Source of the DNA: Kitasatospora azatica KCTC 9699
GTDB lineage: Bacteria; Actinomycetota; Actinomycetes; Streptomycetales; Streptomycetaceae
Assembly: GCF_000744785.1 (NCBI RefSeq)
Contig: NZ_JQMO01000002.1
Span: forward strand, 1,550,001-1,614,000
Direction of reading: 5' to 3'
Length of the DNA stretch: 64,000 nt
Shown here: positions 8,493-16,796 of the stretch, one piece after another
How positions within the stretch are numbered: the first letter of the stretch is position 1
Layout of the letters: every line of letters begins with the position of its first letter
The notes under the pieces: generated by a model
Databases searched by the model: none
The model's input: the letters and a program-made list of their open reading frames with translations, nothing else
Told to the model about the DNA's origin: nothing
Position numbers and translations under genes: made by a program

Positions 8493-9899
8493 TCAGGGCA
8501 GCAGCTTCCCCGGGTTCATGATCCCCAGCGGGTCGAGTGCCCGCTTCACCGCGCGCTGCAGGTCCAGCTCCAGCGGGGTGCGGGTGTAGGGCAGTGCCGC
8601 ACGCTTGAGCACGCCGATCCCGTGCTCGGCGCTGATCGTGCCGTGGAACTCGGCGACCAGCTCGAAGACCAGCGCCGAGACCTCCGCCGCCCGGCTCCGC
8701 GGGGCCAGCACGTTGAGGTGGATGTTGCCGTCGCCGACATGCCCGAAGGCGTTGACCGCCACGCCCGGGAAAGCCCGGCCGATCCGCTGCTCGGCCGCCT
8801 CGACGAAGGCCGCGACGGCGCCGAGCGGCACTCCGACGTCGTGCTTGACCGCGCCGCCGGCCCGCTTCTCCGCCTCCGGCAGGCCCTCGCGCAGCGCCCA
8901 GAGGGCCTGGGCCTGCGGGCGGTCCAGGGCGGGGACGGCGTCGGCGGCCAGGCCGCGTTCGGTGGCCTCGGCCAGGAAGGCCTCCAGCTGGGCCCGCAGG
9001 CCGGCGCCGTCGCGGGTGCTGGTGGCCTCCACCAGCAGATAGCGCGGGTGCGGGTGGGCGAACGGGTCCTTGCTGCCCGGCTGGTGGGCGAGGAGCAGCT
9101 CGAGGCCGGTGCGGCCGAACAGCTCGAGCGCGGTGAGCCGGTCCTCCAGCCATTCGCGGGCCAGCGCCAGCAGCCCGGTGAGCGGGTCGAGGCCCGGCAG
9201 GGCGAGCAGCGCGACGGCGTGGTGGCGGGGCTTGGGGACCAGCAGCACGGTGGCGGCGGTGACGATGCCGAGGGTGCCCTCGGAGCCGATCAGCAGCTGT
9301 TTGAGGTCGTAGCCGGCGTTGTCCTTGCGCAGGGCGCGCAGGCCGTGCCAGATCCGGCCGTCCGGTAGCACCGCCTCCAGGCCGAGCACCAGCTCACGGG
9401 TCATGCCGTAGCGCAGCACATTGCTGCCGCCGGCGTTGGTGGCGATCGCGCCGCCGAGCCGGGCGCTGCCCTCGGAGGCCAGGCGCAGCGGGAAGTGCAG
9501 CCCCTCGGCCTCCGCGGCCTGCTGAAGGTCGCTCAGTACGCAGCCGGCCTCGGCGGTGAGCGCGAAGTCGGCCGCGTCGACGCTCCGGATCCGGTCCAGG
9601 GCCCGGACGCTGAGCACCAGCTGAGTGCCGGTGCCGAGCGGGATCGCGCCGCCGACCAGGCCGGTGCCGCCGGCGAACGGCACCACGGGGACGGCGTGCC
9701 GGGCGCAGACGGTGACCGCCGCGGCCACCTCGGCGGTGCTGCGCGGGCGCAGGACGGCGGCGGGGTGCGCGGGCAGCAGACCGCGCTCGTCGCGCACGAA
9801 GCCGGCCGCCGGGTCGTCGGGAGCCAGTACCCCGTGCGGTCCGAGCGCCGCGCGCAGCTCCGTCAGGGCGGTGAGCAGGGAGTCCTCCGTCGGCGTCAC
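8493..9899 (-). CDS. FAD-linked oxidase, GlcD/D-lactate dehydrogenase type
   Basis: Flavoenzyme of the vanillyl-alcohol-oxidase superfamily, 468 residues, probably oxidising glycolate or a D-2-hydroxy acid. The N-terminal FAD_binding_4 domain covers ~35-215, with PVVPFAGGTGLVGGA for pyrophosphate binding and LGGAIATNAGG. The C-terminal FAD-oxidase domain (~220-465) includes NAFGHVGDGNIHLN and ISAEHGIGVLKR, both typical of GlcD/LldD-like enzymes. It begins with GTG. It is divergent from the PPOX gene, the two starts being only ~50 bases apart. The exact substrate cannot be told. Confidence 0.9.
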   Translation of the reverse strand: MTPTEDSLLTALTELRAALGPHGVLAPDDPAAGFVRDERGLLPAHPAAVLRPRSTAEVAAAVTVCARHAVPVVPFAGGTGLVGGAIPLGTGTQLVLSVRALDRIRSVDAADFALTAEAGCVLSDLQQAAEAEGLHFPLRLASEGSARLGGAIATNAGGSNVLRYGMTRELVLGLEAVLPDGRIWHGLRALRKDNAGYDLKQLLIGSEGTLGIVTAATVLLVPKPRHHAVALLALPGLDPLTGLLALAREWLEDRLTALELFGRTGLELLLAHQPGSKDPFAHPHPRYLLVEATSTRDGAGLRAQLEAFLAEATERGLAADAVPALDRPQAQALWALREGLPEAEKRAGGAVKHDVGVPLGAVAAFVEAAEQRIGRAFPGVAVNAFGHVGDGNIHLNVLAPRSRAAEVSALVFELVAEFHGTISAEHGIGVLKRAALPYTRTPLELDLQRAVKRALDPLGIMNPGKLLP

Positions 9900-9935
9900 G
9901 GAAATAACCGTATCCGGTGGGCGGGCGGCCTCGGT

Positions 9936-9941
9936 TAGATT
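9936..9941 (+). promoter_or_regulatory. -10 element of a leaderless promoter
   Basis: TAGATT lies seven bases before the ATG at 9949, the spacing expected if transcription begins at the A of the start codon. No Shine-Dalgarno is present, consistent with a leaderless mRNA. Confidence 0.6.
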
Positions 9942-9948
9942 GCGCCGT

Positions 9949-10620
9949 ATGACGACTACTTCGCAGCCCGCCGCCAGTCTCTACGACGCCCTGCAAGCCG
10001 ACGCCGTGCCCGACCTCGCCACACTGCGCGAGGTCTACGAGATGCCGGGCGAGGCCGCCGTGCACAAGCAGGTGGACCGGATCCACGACGTGGCGCGGCG
10101 GCTGATCGGCTGCTCCTCCTTCGTGCTGATCGCCAGCGCGGGCGCGGACGGCAGCTGCGACGTGTCGCCGCGCGGCGGGCCGGCCGGGTTCGTCGCGGTG
10201 CTGGACGAGCACACGCTGGCGATACCCGATGCGACCGGCAACAAGCGGCTGGACTCGCTGCAGAACATCGTCGCCACCGGCCGGGTCGGCCTGGTCTTCC
10301 TGATCCCGGGCCGCAACGACACCCTGCGGGTCAACGGTCGGGCCTGCGTCTCCACCGAGCCGCAGCTGCTCGAGCAGTTGACGGCGGTGGGCAAGCCGCC
10401 GCGCAGCGCGATCGTGGTGCGGGTGGAGGAGGTCTACGGCCACTGCCCGAAGTCGCTGCTGCGCGGCTTCGTCTGGAAGCCCGGGCAGTGGCTCCCCAAG
10501 GAGGCCGCCCCGAGCTCCGCCGAGGTGACCCTCTCCCACCTGTCCGCCACGCTGGACGGTCTGACGGTCGAGCAGATCGAGCAGCGCGAGCGCGAGGCAC
10601 TGCTCTACCGGTACGAGTGA
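9949..10620 (+). CDS. PPOX-class FMN flavoprotein (MSMEG_1061-like pyridoxamine-phosphate-oxidase family)
   Basis: Split beta-barrel flavoprotein, 223 residues. The core reads SSFVLIASAGADGSCDVSPRG at its start, then the strand TLAIPD, GNKRLDSLQNI and the phosphate-contact region VGLVFLIPG. The spacing recalls the family first named for Mycobacterium smegmatis MSMEG_1061. Such proteins use FMN or F420, often in reductive detoxification, but this subgroup has no assigned reaction. The ATG at 9949 is the likely leaderless start; the longer upstream frame overlaps the divergent oxidase gene and is rejected. Confidence 0.85.
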   Translation: MTTTSQPAASLYDALQADAVPDLATLREVYEMPGEAAVHKQVDRIHDVARRLIGCSSFVLIASAGADGSCDVSPRGGPAGFVAVLDEHTLAIPDATGNKRLDSLQNIVATGRVGLVFLIPGRNDTLRVNGRACVSTEPQLLEQLTAVGKPPRSAIVVRVEEVYGHCPKSLLRGFVWKPGQWLPKEAAPSSAEVTLSHLSATLDGLTVEQIEQREREALLYRYE

Positions 10621-11062
10621 TCCGTTGCGCGCTTCCTGCTGCCCGGGCCAGCGGTGAATTCACGCCATTAGCCGAGCGCGGCCACAGCTCCCCGGGCACT
10701 GCCGTCCCGCGGCACGCGCGGGGATCGGCGGTGCCCGTCCTATGCCCCTGGCCTAGGCGCAACGGCCCGGGCGAAGCCTTGGGAGGGAAGCTGACGCACC
10801 GTCAGTCCTGACTCCGTCGGCCCTGCGGAATCGGCCAGCCGCACCGCCCCGGCCGTGCTGTGCCCCCTGGCCCTGTCCGCCGCGCCTGGGTTAGCGTCAC
10901 GCCGTCGACGCGACGCGCGCCGACCGCGGGACGCTGGGGGGCGTCCCGCCACGGGGGGATCCACCGGAAGAACCCGCACCCGGGCACTGGCCCGGGTGCG
11001 CAGCACTGCTGTCCGAGGCGCCCGCGGGACGCGGGTGCCGCATTCCGTGGAGGCAGAACCAC
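10621..11062. other. Long intergenic region with structured leader
   Basis: 442 bases with no gene. It holds a BldD-like palindrome (10791-10805) and two strong hairpins. One has a 9-bp stem and six-base loop (10926-10934/10941-10949); the other has a perfect 10-bp stem and four-base loop (10976-10985/10990-10999). Both lie within 140 bases of the next start, so they may form part of its 5' leader. No known riboswitch pattern fits. Confidence 0.55.
10791..10805. promoter_or_regulatory. BldD-like 15-bp palindrome
   Basis: CTGACGCACCGTCAG has 6-bp arms and matches the BldD half-site pattern TnAC...GTnA with correct 5-base spacing; one fixed central base of the published consensus (G after the central A/T) differs. 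It lies 258 bases before the 11063 start. Such short boxes arise by chance, so confidence is modest. Confidence 0.4.
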
Positions 11063-13321
11063 ATGGGTTTGAGGGGTTTCACCACACGCTGGGCCGCCGC
11101 ACTGGGCACCGTCACCCTGCTGGCGTTCGGCGCACCCACCACCGTCGCACACGCGGACACCGCACCCGCGTTCCGGACCGACCTGCGCATCCTCGTCATC
11201 GATGACGGCGGCCCGTCCGTGGCCGCGATCACCGCCGAATTGACCGGCGAGGGCATCCCGTTCACCGCGTTCAACGTCTACGACCACAACCGTCCGACCG
11301 TCGACGCGGCCTTCCTCACCGCCACTCTTCCCGACGGCAGCGTGGAGGCCAAGTACCAGGGCGTGGTGCTCTCCTCCGCGCACGCGCTGGGCACCGGTTC
11401 GGCCGAGACCGTCGCACTGGACTCCTACGAGCAGACGTACAACGTCCGCCAGGTGGACGCGAGCACCTATCCGCAGCCGTACAGCGGTCTCAACTGGCCG
11501 CAGAACCCGGGCTACCTGGGCGCCCTGGACGGGATGACCGCGCAGGTCAGCGCGGCGGGCGCGGCCGGCGGTTTCGGCTACCTCAAGGGCGCGGTCCCGT
11601 TCGAGGACAACAATCCGTCCGTGACCGAGAGTTACGGATTCCTGTCGACGCCGCTGGCCACCCAGGACGCCGGCGCGAGCTTCACCCCGCTGGTGGAGAT
11701 GCCGATCCCGGGTACCACCGCGAACGGCAGCCTGCTCGGCGTCTACCACCACGACGGCCACGACGAGTTGGTCGTCACCTTCGCCTACAACTCGTACCAG
11801 CGGCAGTGGCGACTGCTGGCGCGCGGGCTGGTCGACTGGTTGACCCAGGGCGTCCACCTCGGCTTCGACCGCAACTACTTCTCGGTCCAGGTGCAGAACG
11901 TGCTGCTCTCCGACAGCCGTTGGAGCAGCACCCTCAAGTGCACCGTGGGCGACGTCAACTGCAACCCGCCGGCGAGCAGCCCGGACGCGGCGCCGATCCG
12001 GCTGAGCGCCGCCGACGTGGACTACGCCAAGCAGTGGGAGGCGGCCAACAACCTCACCCTCGACCTGGTCTACGACGGCAGCGGCAGTGACAGCACCGTC
12101 GCCGCCACCGGATCCGACGCCACCACTGCGCAGTTCGCGGCCGACGCCGCCGCCTTCCGCTGGGTGAACGGCAGTTACGGCCGGCCGTTCCTCGGCTGCG
12201 TGCGGAACGTGACCGTGGTGCCGTGGAACTGCGCCACCGATGCGAGCGGCGCGGTGCAGTGGACCGACCAGGCGGCGATCACCTCGGCGGTCCAGGCCAA
12301 CACCGCCTGGGCGCAGGCCAAGGGCCTGCCGGTGGACACCGGCGAACTGGTCAGCAGCCAGTACTCCGGCCTGGCGGTGGCGCCGCAGCAGCCGCAGGAC
12401 AACCCGGCGTTGACCCCGGCGCTCGCCGCGCTCGGCGTGACCGCACTGGGCGCCAACGGCTCGGTGGAGCCGGCCAGTCGGCAGATCGGCGCCGCCACCA
12501 CGGTGCCCGGCCACCAGGTCGACCTCTACCACAACGCGTCCACCGCGGCGGCCGAGACCGACGAGTACAACTGGACCTACACCTCGGCGGCCCAGGGCGG
12601 CAGCGGTGCCTGCACCGGCTCCGCGACCAGCACCTGCCTGGCTGCGCCGCTGGACACCGCCACCGGCTACCAGAGCACCATCGTCCCCACCGAGGCGGCG
12701 ATCGCCCTGCAGCGGGTGCTCGGCAACGACCCGACGCCGACGGTGCTCTACCAGGGCAACTTCACCGAGGACCGGATCGCGTACCCGCTGCTCAACCAGA
12801 TCCTGACCACCTACCAGTCGCTCTTCAACGCCAACACCCCGGTGGCCGACCTGCGGCTCGCCGACCTCGCCGCCCAGCAGCGCAACCAGGCGGCCTGGCG
12901 CTCGGCCCTGACGGCCGGGACGGTGACGGCCTATCAGATCGGGAACACCGTCACGGTTTCGGCGCCCGCCGGGGTCGCGGTCCCGGTGACGGCGCCCAGC
13001 GGCGCGGTGCAGGTCCAGCCGAACGGTGCGGCCGGCACGGCGGCCGGGACTGCGTACGCCGGCGAGCTCTCGGGCTGGCTGCTGCCTGCGGCCGGCGAGA
13101 GCGCGGTGACCGTCCAGGTCGCCGCCGCGCCGACTGCTCCGCAGGCCGCCCGCCTGGCCACGACGGCGGTCAGCCGTCCGGCCGGCACGACGACGGCCGA
13201 GGGCGTCTCGCGCGCCCCGTCGGCTCGCCCGGCCGTACCCGCCGGCGTCGCGGCCACCGTCGCCCACCCAGTGCCGTTCGGGCCGGGCGACAGCACTCGG
13301 ATCGGCGCCGCTCGGCGCTGA
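11063..13321 (+). CDS. Large secreted Agd3/CE18-like protein, probable inactive deacetylase
   Basis: Exported protein of 752 residues; a signal peptide runs to about residue 32 (ends AHADTAPA), and there is a good GGAGG before the ATG. From memory, its layout resembles Agd3-type (CE18) polysaccharide deacetylases: an N-terminal domain (~37-265, starting LRILVIDDGG), then a NodB-like barrel (~270-600, including CVRNVTVVPWNC and DEYNWTYTS). Where homologues carry Asp-Asp and a His-rich metal motif, this copy has VQVQNVLL (Gln278-Asn279) and WVNGSYGRP (367-375) with no His. The last ~120 residues are Ala/Val/Pro-rich. I infer a sugar-binding pseudoenzyme; homology should be confirmed. Confidence 0.6.
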   Translation: MGLRGFTTRWAAALGTVTLLAFGAPTTVAHADTAPAFRTDLRILVIDDGGPSVAAITAELTGEGIPFTAFNVYDHNRPTVDAAFLTATLPDGSVEAKYQGVVLSSAHALGTGSAETVALDSYEQTYNVRQVDASTYPQPYSGLNWPQNPGYLGALDGMTAQVSAAGAAGGFGYLKGAVPFEDNNPSVTESYGFLSTPLATQDAGASFTPLVEMPIPGTTANGSLLGVYHHDGHDELVVTFAYNSYQRQWRLLARGLVDWLTQGVHLGFDRNYFSVQVQNVLLSDSRWSSTLKCTVGDVNCNPPASSPDAAPIRLSAADVDYAKQWEAANNLTLDLVYDGSGSDSTVAATGSDATTAQFAADAAAFRWVNGSYGRPFLGCVRNVTVVPWNCATDASGAVQWTDQAAITSAVQANTAWAQAKGLPVDTGELVSSQYSGLAVAPQQPQDNPALTPALAALGVTALGANGSVEPASRQIGAATTVPGHQVDLYHNASTAAAETDEYNWTYTSAAQGGSGACTGSATSTCLAAPLDTATGYQSTIVPTEAAIALQRVLGNDPTPTVLYQGNFTEDRIAYPLLNQILTTYQSLFNANTPVADLRLADLAAQQRNQAAWRSALTAGTVTAYQIGNTVTVSAPAGVAVPVTAPSGAVQVQPNGAAGTAAGTAYAGELSGWLLPAAGESAVTVQVAAAPTAPQAARLATTAVSRPAGTTTAEGVSRAPSARPAVPAGVAATVAHPVPFGPGDSTRIGAARR

Positions 13322-13385
13322 CTGGGTGGGGGGGTGGTGAGCTGAACGTGCGGTGATGGCGCGCTGAGCTCGTCTGTTCTCGCGA

Positions 13386-13421
13386 TGACGGCTGACAGAT
13401 TTCAAAATCTGTCAGCCGTCA
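13386..13421. promoter_or_regulatory. 36-bp near-perfect palindrome, candidate TetR-type operator
   Basis: 17-bp arms (13386-13402 and 13405-13421) around a two-base centre CA. The core TGACAGATTTcaAAATCTGT is AT-rich in the middle, unlike nearby terminators, and the minimal centre cannot form a hairpin loop easily. It precedes the SDR remnant and looks like an operator kept after its target gene decayed. Confidence 0.55.
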
Positions 13422-13459
13422 CCTGTTATCCGTCATCTGCCATTGCCCATCCCCCGCCT

Positions 13460-13580
13460 GTCATCGGCCCCGCTCTCGCCAAGCTGAACGAAGGCGCTTC
13501 CGTGGTGTTCACCGTTGGCGCCGGCTACATCACGGGCGACAACCTGATTGTCTCCGGCGGCATCGGCGTCCACCCCCGCC
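13460..13580 (+). pseudogene. Short-chain dehydrogenase remnant
   Basis: A plus-strand frame here reads LNEGASVVFTVG, the mid-protein beta-strand of SDR enzymes, joined directly to GYITGDNLIVSGGI, the C-terminal SDR segment that follows the cofactor loop. The ~80-100 residues normally between them, including the YxxxK active site, are missing, as is the whole N-terminal half. The remnant follows the palindrome at 13386. This is most simply a gene eroded by deletions. Confidence 0.55.
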
Positions 13581-13591
13581 GCAACCACACC

Positions 13592-14089
13592 TCACCCCCG
13601 CCGCTGATACAGCGCCACCAGCACCGCGTGCACCGCGTCCCCCTCCACCGCCTCCTCGGCCCCGTCCACCACCTCCTGCAAGGCGGCCGCCAACCGCTCA
13701 GCTTGCGCCTGCGTCAGCCTCAGATGACGAATCGTCAGCAATGGTGCAAGCGGCTCACGCGGAGCAGCCGCGTACTCGGCACCCACGGCCGCGAACAGGT
13801 CGGCCGCCACTCCCGCGTCATCGGCCAGCGCCATCCGGCGCGCCGTACGCCCGTAGTACTGCTCGGTGCCGCCCCGGACCCGACGGGTCTCCACCACCTC
13901 GACCAGTCCGGCCTCGCGCAGCACCTTCAGATGGTGCGCCACGGTGCCCTTCTGCACGCCGAACACGGCCGCAAGGCCGCTGATCGTGCCGGTCTCGCCA
14001 CCAAGGGCGAAGAGCAGCCGCTGGCGCATCGGATGGGCGAGCGCCTTGTGCTGCTCGGGGCTACTGAGGTCCAGCTCCTCGGAGGTCAT
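13592..14089 (-). CDS. ArsR-type winged-helix regulator
   Basis: DNA-binding repressor-like protein, 165 residues. The N-terminal winged helix (~12-90) starts HKALAHPMRQRLLFAL and has the recognition helix region VQKGTVAHHLKVLREAGLVEVV, a hallmark of the HTH_20/ArsR group. No metal-binding Cys motif is visible, so the ligand is not an obvious metal. The C-terminal ~70 residues are helical and may dimerise or sense ligand. It is divergent from the S41 protease gene, with an inverted repeat between them, suggesting autoregulation and control of the protease. Confidence 0.85.
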   Translation of the reverse strand: MTSEELDLSSPEQHKALAHPMRQRLLFALGGETGTISGLAAVFGVQKGTVAHHLKVLREAGLVEVVETRRVRGGTEQYYGRTARRMALADDAGVAADLFAAVGAEYAAAPREPLAPLLTIRHLRLTQAQAERLAAALQEVVDGAEEAVEGDAVHAVLVALYQRRG

Positions 14090-14093
14090 GACC

Positions 14094-14140
14094 TAAGCGT
14101 CCGCTTTTCTTGACGCTTTAGCAAGCCGCATGCTCTACTT
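14094..14140 (+). promoter_or_regulatory. Promoter and operator between ArsR regulator and S41 protease
   Basis: Inverted repeat CTAAGCGTC (14094-14102) / GACGCTTTAG (14113-14122) overlaps TTGACG (14111-14116). An 18-base spacer leads to TCTACT (14135-14140), a fair -35/-10 pair for the protease gene. A repressor bound at the repeat would cover the -35. Confidence 0.5.
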
Positions 14141-14180
14141 CCCTCGACCTGACCGAACATCAGCACCACGGGGGAACCAG

Positions 14181-15185
14181 ATGGCCCAGCTTCAGCCCGC
14201 CGAGATCACCGGGATCGTCACCGAAACCGCGCGGCTCACCAGCGAGCTCTACGTCTTCCCCGAGGTCGGCGCCGAACTCGCCGAACTGCTCACCGACCGC
14301 CTCGCCGCCGGCCGCTACCACCAGGCCACGGACGTCGAGGCGCTCGGCCGGCTGGTCACCGAGGACCTGCAGTCGGTGAACGGCGACCGGCACCTGCGAC
14401 TGAAGTTCCACCCGTACGAGGTGCCGACAGAGAAGGACGGCGCGGTGCGCGAGGAGCTGAACCGGGCAGCAGAGCTGTCGCTGGGCGGGGTACCGCTGAT
14501 CGAACGGCTCGCCGGCGGGGTGGTGCGCCTCAAGCTGGCGCCGATCCTGTTCCCGCTGGACATGACCGCCGACGCGCTGACCGCCGCGCTCAACCTGGTC
14601 TCCCGGGCCGAGGCTCTGGTGCTGGACCTGCGCGACTGCGTCGGCGGCCACCCGGACACCGTCTCCTTCATCTGCAGCTACCTGCTGGACCGCCCGACCC
14701 ACCTCAACACCCTCTACGACCGCGAGGAGGACAGCGAGCGCCAGTTCTGGAGCCTGCCGCAGGTCCAGGGCGCCAAGTTCGGCGGCAGCAAGCCGCTCGC
14801 CCTGCTGACCAGCCGGGCCACCTTCTCCGGCGGCGAGGAGCTGGTCTACGACCTGCAGCAGCAGGGTCGCGCCCTGGTCTACGGCGAGCGGACCGGCGGC
14901 GGCGCCAACCCGCGCCAGGGCTTCACGCTGCACCCGCACCTGGAGGCGACCATCCCGGTCGCCCGCTCGATCAACCCGGTCTCCGGCACCAACTGGGAGG
15001 GCGTCGGCATCACCCCGGACGTCGAGACGGACCCGGCCCAGGCGCTGGACGTGGCCCACCCTGCCCTGCTGGCCGAGATCGCCAACGGCGACGGTGACAG
15101 CCTGTCGGCCCAGGAGGCGCGCGACACCCTGCAGGGCACCGCTCAGCCGGCGCCCACTGCGGCCACTGCGGCCACTGCGCTGTAG
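14181..15185 (+). CDS. S41-family peptidase (tail-specific protease/IRBP-like)
   Basis: Serine protease-fold protein, 334 residues, without a signal peptide or PDZ domain. The N-terminal ~100 residues form the helical cap seen in IRBP/TSP-like members. The catalytic core carries VLDLRDCVGGHPD (~150) and LTSRATFSGGEELVYDL, where Ser216 is the likely nucleophile; GRALVYGERTGGGANP follows with the expected glycine-rich loop. The start at 14181 follows GGGGGAA. The C-terminal tail ends in Ala/Thr repeats coded by a 9-bp tandem repeat. Substrate unknown; probably ArsR-controlled. Confidence 0.85.
   Translation: MAQLQPAEITGIVTETARLTSELYVFPEVGAELAELLTDRLAAGRYHQATDVEALGRLVTEDLQSVNGDRHLRLKFHPYEVPTEKDGAVREELNRAAELSLGGVPLIERLAGGVVRLKLAPILFPLDMTADALTAALNLVSRAEALVLDLRDCVGGHPDTVSFICSYLLDRPTHLNTLYDREEDSERQFWSLPQVQGAKFGGSKPLALLTSRATFSGGEELVYDLQQQGRALVYGERTGGGANPRQGFTLHPHLEATIPVARSINPVSGTNWEGVGITPDVETDPAQALDVAHPALLAEIANGDGDSLSAQEARDTLQGTAQPAPTAATAATAL
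15154..15180. repeat. Tandem repeat, 9 bp x 3, at gene 3' end
   Basis: CCACTGCGG in three copies (last ends C) encodes the ATAATA tail of the S41 protein and ends two codons before its stop. Confidence 0.85.
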
Positions 15186-15370
15186 GACCTGCCCGGCCGA
15201 TCGCGGGCTGTGGCAGGATGCCGCCCATGACTTGCATCCGAAGGGGCCGTGCCGCGTAGATCGGGTGCTACTCGGGCGAACGCACCACGAGCCCATGGCA
15301 GATCCGGAGTTGGCGTGGCGGCATCGCCGGTGCTGACCGTGCCCAGGCGGTCCACGTCAGTGCCCCGCTG
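15186..15370. other. Non-coding gap
   Basis: No gene, hairpin or promoter that I can support between the S41 gene and the truncated gene on the minus strand. Confidence 0.5.
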
Positions 15371-15664
15371 TCACCGACCGGCCTCGCGCCACGGGAACGG
15401 GGCGAGATCCGGCTCGACCCAATCGGTCCTTGCCTGGGCGAAGGCCAGCGTCGCCGAGTGGTAGAAGCGGGACAGAAGGCGCTTGTCGAGCAGGTCATGG
15501 TGGCGTTCGGCGAACGCGGTGAAGTCGTCCCCGCCGGGTTCGGCCGCGTGGTGACCGACCAGTTCCACCCGGGCCCGGCTGACGGTCGCGTGGTACTTCT
15601 GGGGTGCCCCCGCGTAGCGGGTGAGACCCGGACCGAGACCTCTCGCACCCCTGCCCACCAGCAC
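15371..15664 (-). pseudogene. N-terminally truncated conserved hypothetical protein
   Basis: 97 residues, of which the last ~80 (from RYAGAPQKYHATVSRARVELV to EPDLAPFPW) look like the C-terminal two-thirds of a conserved actinobacterial hypothetical family with the pattern KYH.T.SR.WV.LV..H and DKRLL..FY. The first ~17 residues (VGRGARGLGPG) are GC-rich filler, and no upstream frame restores the missing N-terminus, so the gene seems broken at its 5' end. There is no Shine-Dalgarno before the GTG. The family recognition is from memory and unconfirmed. Confidence 0.45.
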
Positions 15665-15773
15665 CGGAAGCGCCCCAGCACCAGGCCTGACCAGGCGTCA
15701 ACTGCCCCGCGCCACCCGAAATCACGAACGCTTAGGATACGGAGAGTCCACCACCGAGAGCAGGGAGCCACCC

Positions 15774-16655
15774 GTGAATGTCGGATTCGTCGGCCTGGGC
15801 GCGATGGGGCGCGAGATGGCCGCCCAACTGGTCAGGGCCGGGCACCAGGTGCAGGTCTGGAACCGCTCCCCCGAGCCGGTGGCCGCACTGGTCGAGCAGG
15901 GTGCCCGGGCCGCCGGCACGCTGGCCGAGGCACTGGCCAACGAGGTGGTCGTCTCCATGCTGGCGGACGACCATGCCGTGGAGTCGCTGCTGCTGGACGG
16001 CGGGCTGCTGGAGTCCGCCAGGCTGGACGTGCACGTCAACATGGCCACCGTCTCCCCCGCCCTGGCCCGCCGGGCCGCCGAGCTGCACCAGCAGCACGGC
16101 ATCGGGTACGTCTCGGCGCCGGTGCTCGGCCGAACCGATGTGGCGGCCGCCGGGAACCTCAACATCCTGGCGGCGGGTGAGACTTCGCTGCTGGACCGGG
16201 TGGCCCCGCTGTTCGCGGCGATGGGCCGGCAGACCTACCGACTCGGCGAGCAGCCGCAGTTGGCCAATGTCGCCAAGATCAGCGCCAACTTCATGCTGGT
16301 CTCGGCGGTGGAGGCGTTCGCCGAGGCGGCCGCGCTGGCCGAGGCCAACGGGCTGGCCCCGGCCGACCTGCTCGAAGTACTCACCGGCACGGTCTTCCCC
16401 GGCCCGGTCTACGCGGGCTACGGCGGCATGATCGCCAACGGCCGCTACGACCCGGCCGGGTTCCGGCTGGCCCTCGGCCTCAAGGACGTCGGCCTGGCCC
16501 TGGACGCGGGCGCCGCCGCCCAGGTCCCGCTCCCGCTGGCCGGTCTGCTGCGCGACGCCCTGCTGGAGGGCATCGCACACGGCGACGGCGACCGCGACCT
16601 CGCAGCCCTCGGCGAAACCTCCCGCCGTCGAGCCAATCTGACGAAGCGTCACTGA
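15774..16655 (+). CDS. NAD(P)-dependent oxidoreductase, 3-hydroxyisobutyrate dehydrogenase-like
   Basis: Beta-hydroxyacid dehydrogenase, 293 residues. The N-terminal Rossmann domain opens VGFVGLGAMGREMA, with WNRSPEP at the end of strand 2, the place that selects NAD(H) or NADP(H). The all-helical C-terminal domain carries the catalytic-lysine region (LANVAKISANFMLVSA, Lys in NVAKI) and an FRLALGLKDVGLA helix. Related imine reductases share this fold, so activity on imines is possible. Translation starts at GTG 15774 behind AGGGAG; TAGGAT at 15733-15738 is a plausible -10. Substrate not predictable. Confidence 0.87.
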   Translation: MNVGFVGLGAMGREMAAQLVRAGHQVQVWNRSPEPVAALVEQGARAAGTLAEALANEVVVSMLADDHAVESLLLDGGLLESARLDVHVNMATVSPALARRAAELHQQHGIGYVSAPVLGRTDVAAAGNLNILAAGETSLLDRVAPLFAAMGRQTYRLGEQPQLANVAKISANFMLVSAVEAFAEAAALAEANGLAPADLLEVLTGTVFPGPVYAGYGGMIANGRYDPAGFRLALGLKDVGLALDAGAAAQVPLPLAGLLRDALLEGIAHGDGDRDLAALGETSRRRANLTKRH

Positions 16656-16684
16656 TACCTGCCGCCGCCTTTGGCAACCAGCGG

Positions 16685-16720
16685 GCCACCAACACCGCCA
16701 CCAACACCGCCACCAACAAC
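16685..16720. repeat. Tandem repeat, 12 bp x 3, intergenic
   Basis: GCCACCAACACC twice plus GCCACCAACAAC, 29 bases after the dehydrogenase stop and 76 before the next start. Confidence 0.9.
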
Positions 16721-16796
16721 CCGACAGGAGCGCACCGCGCCGGCAACCTCGGCAGCGTCAACCGAATCTGACAGTCCATCAGAAAGGTCACATCGC

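Noticed and set aside
10806..11062. Riboswitch in the 11063 leader
   Set aside because: One stretch (GGGGGGATCCACC) resembles part of a ydaO motif, but the 3' conserved region is absent and two simple hairpins explain the structure.
16671..16796. N-terminal extension of the small methyltransferase from TTG 16671
   Set aside because: It would be Pro/Thr repeats with no Shine-Dalgarno; the ATG at 16797 has a fair one.
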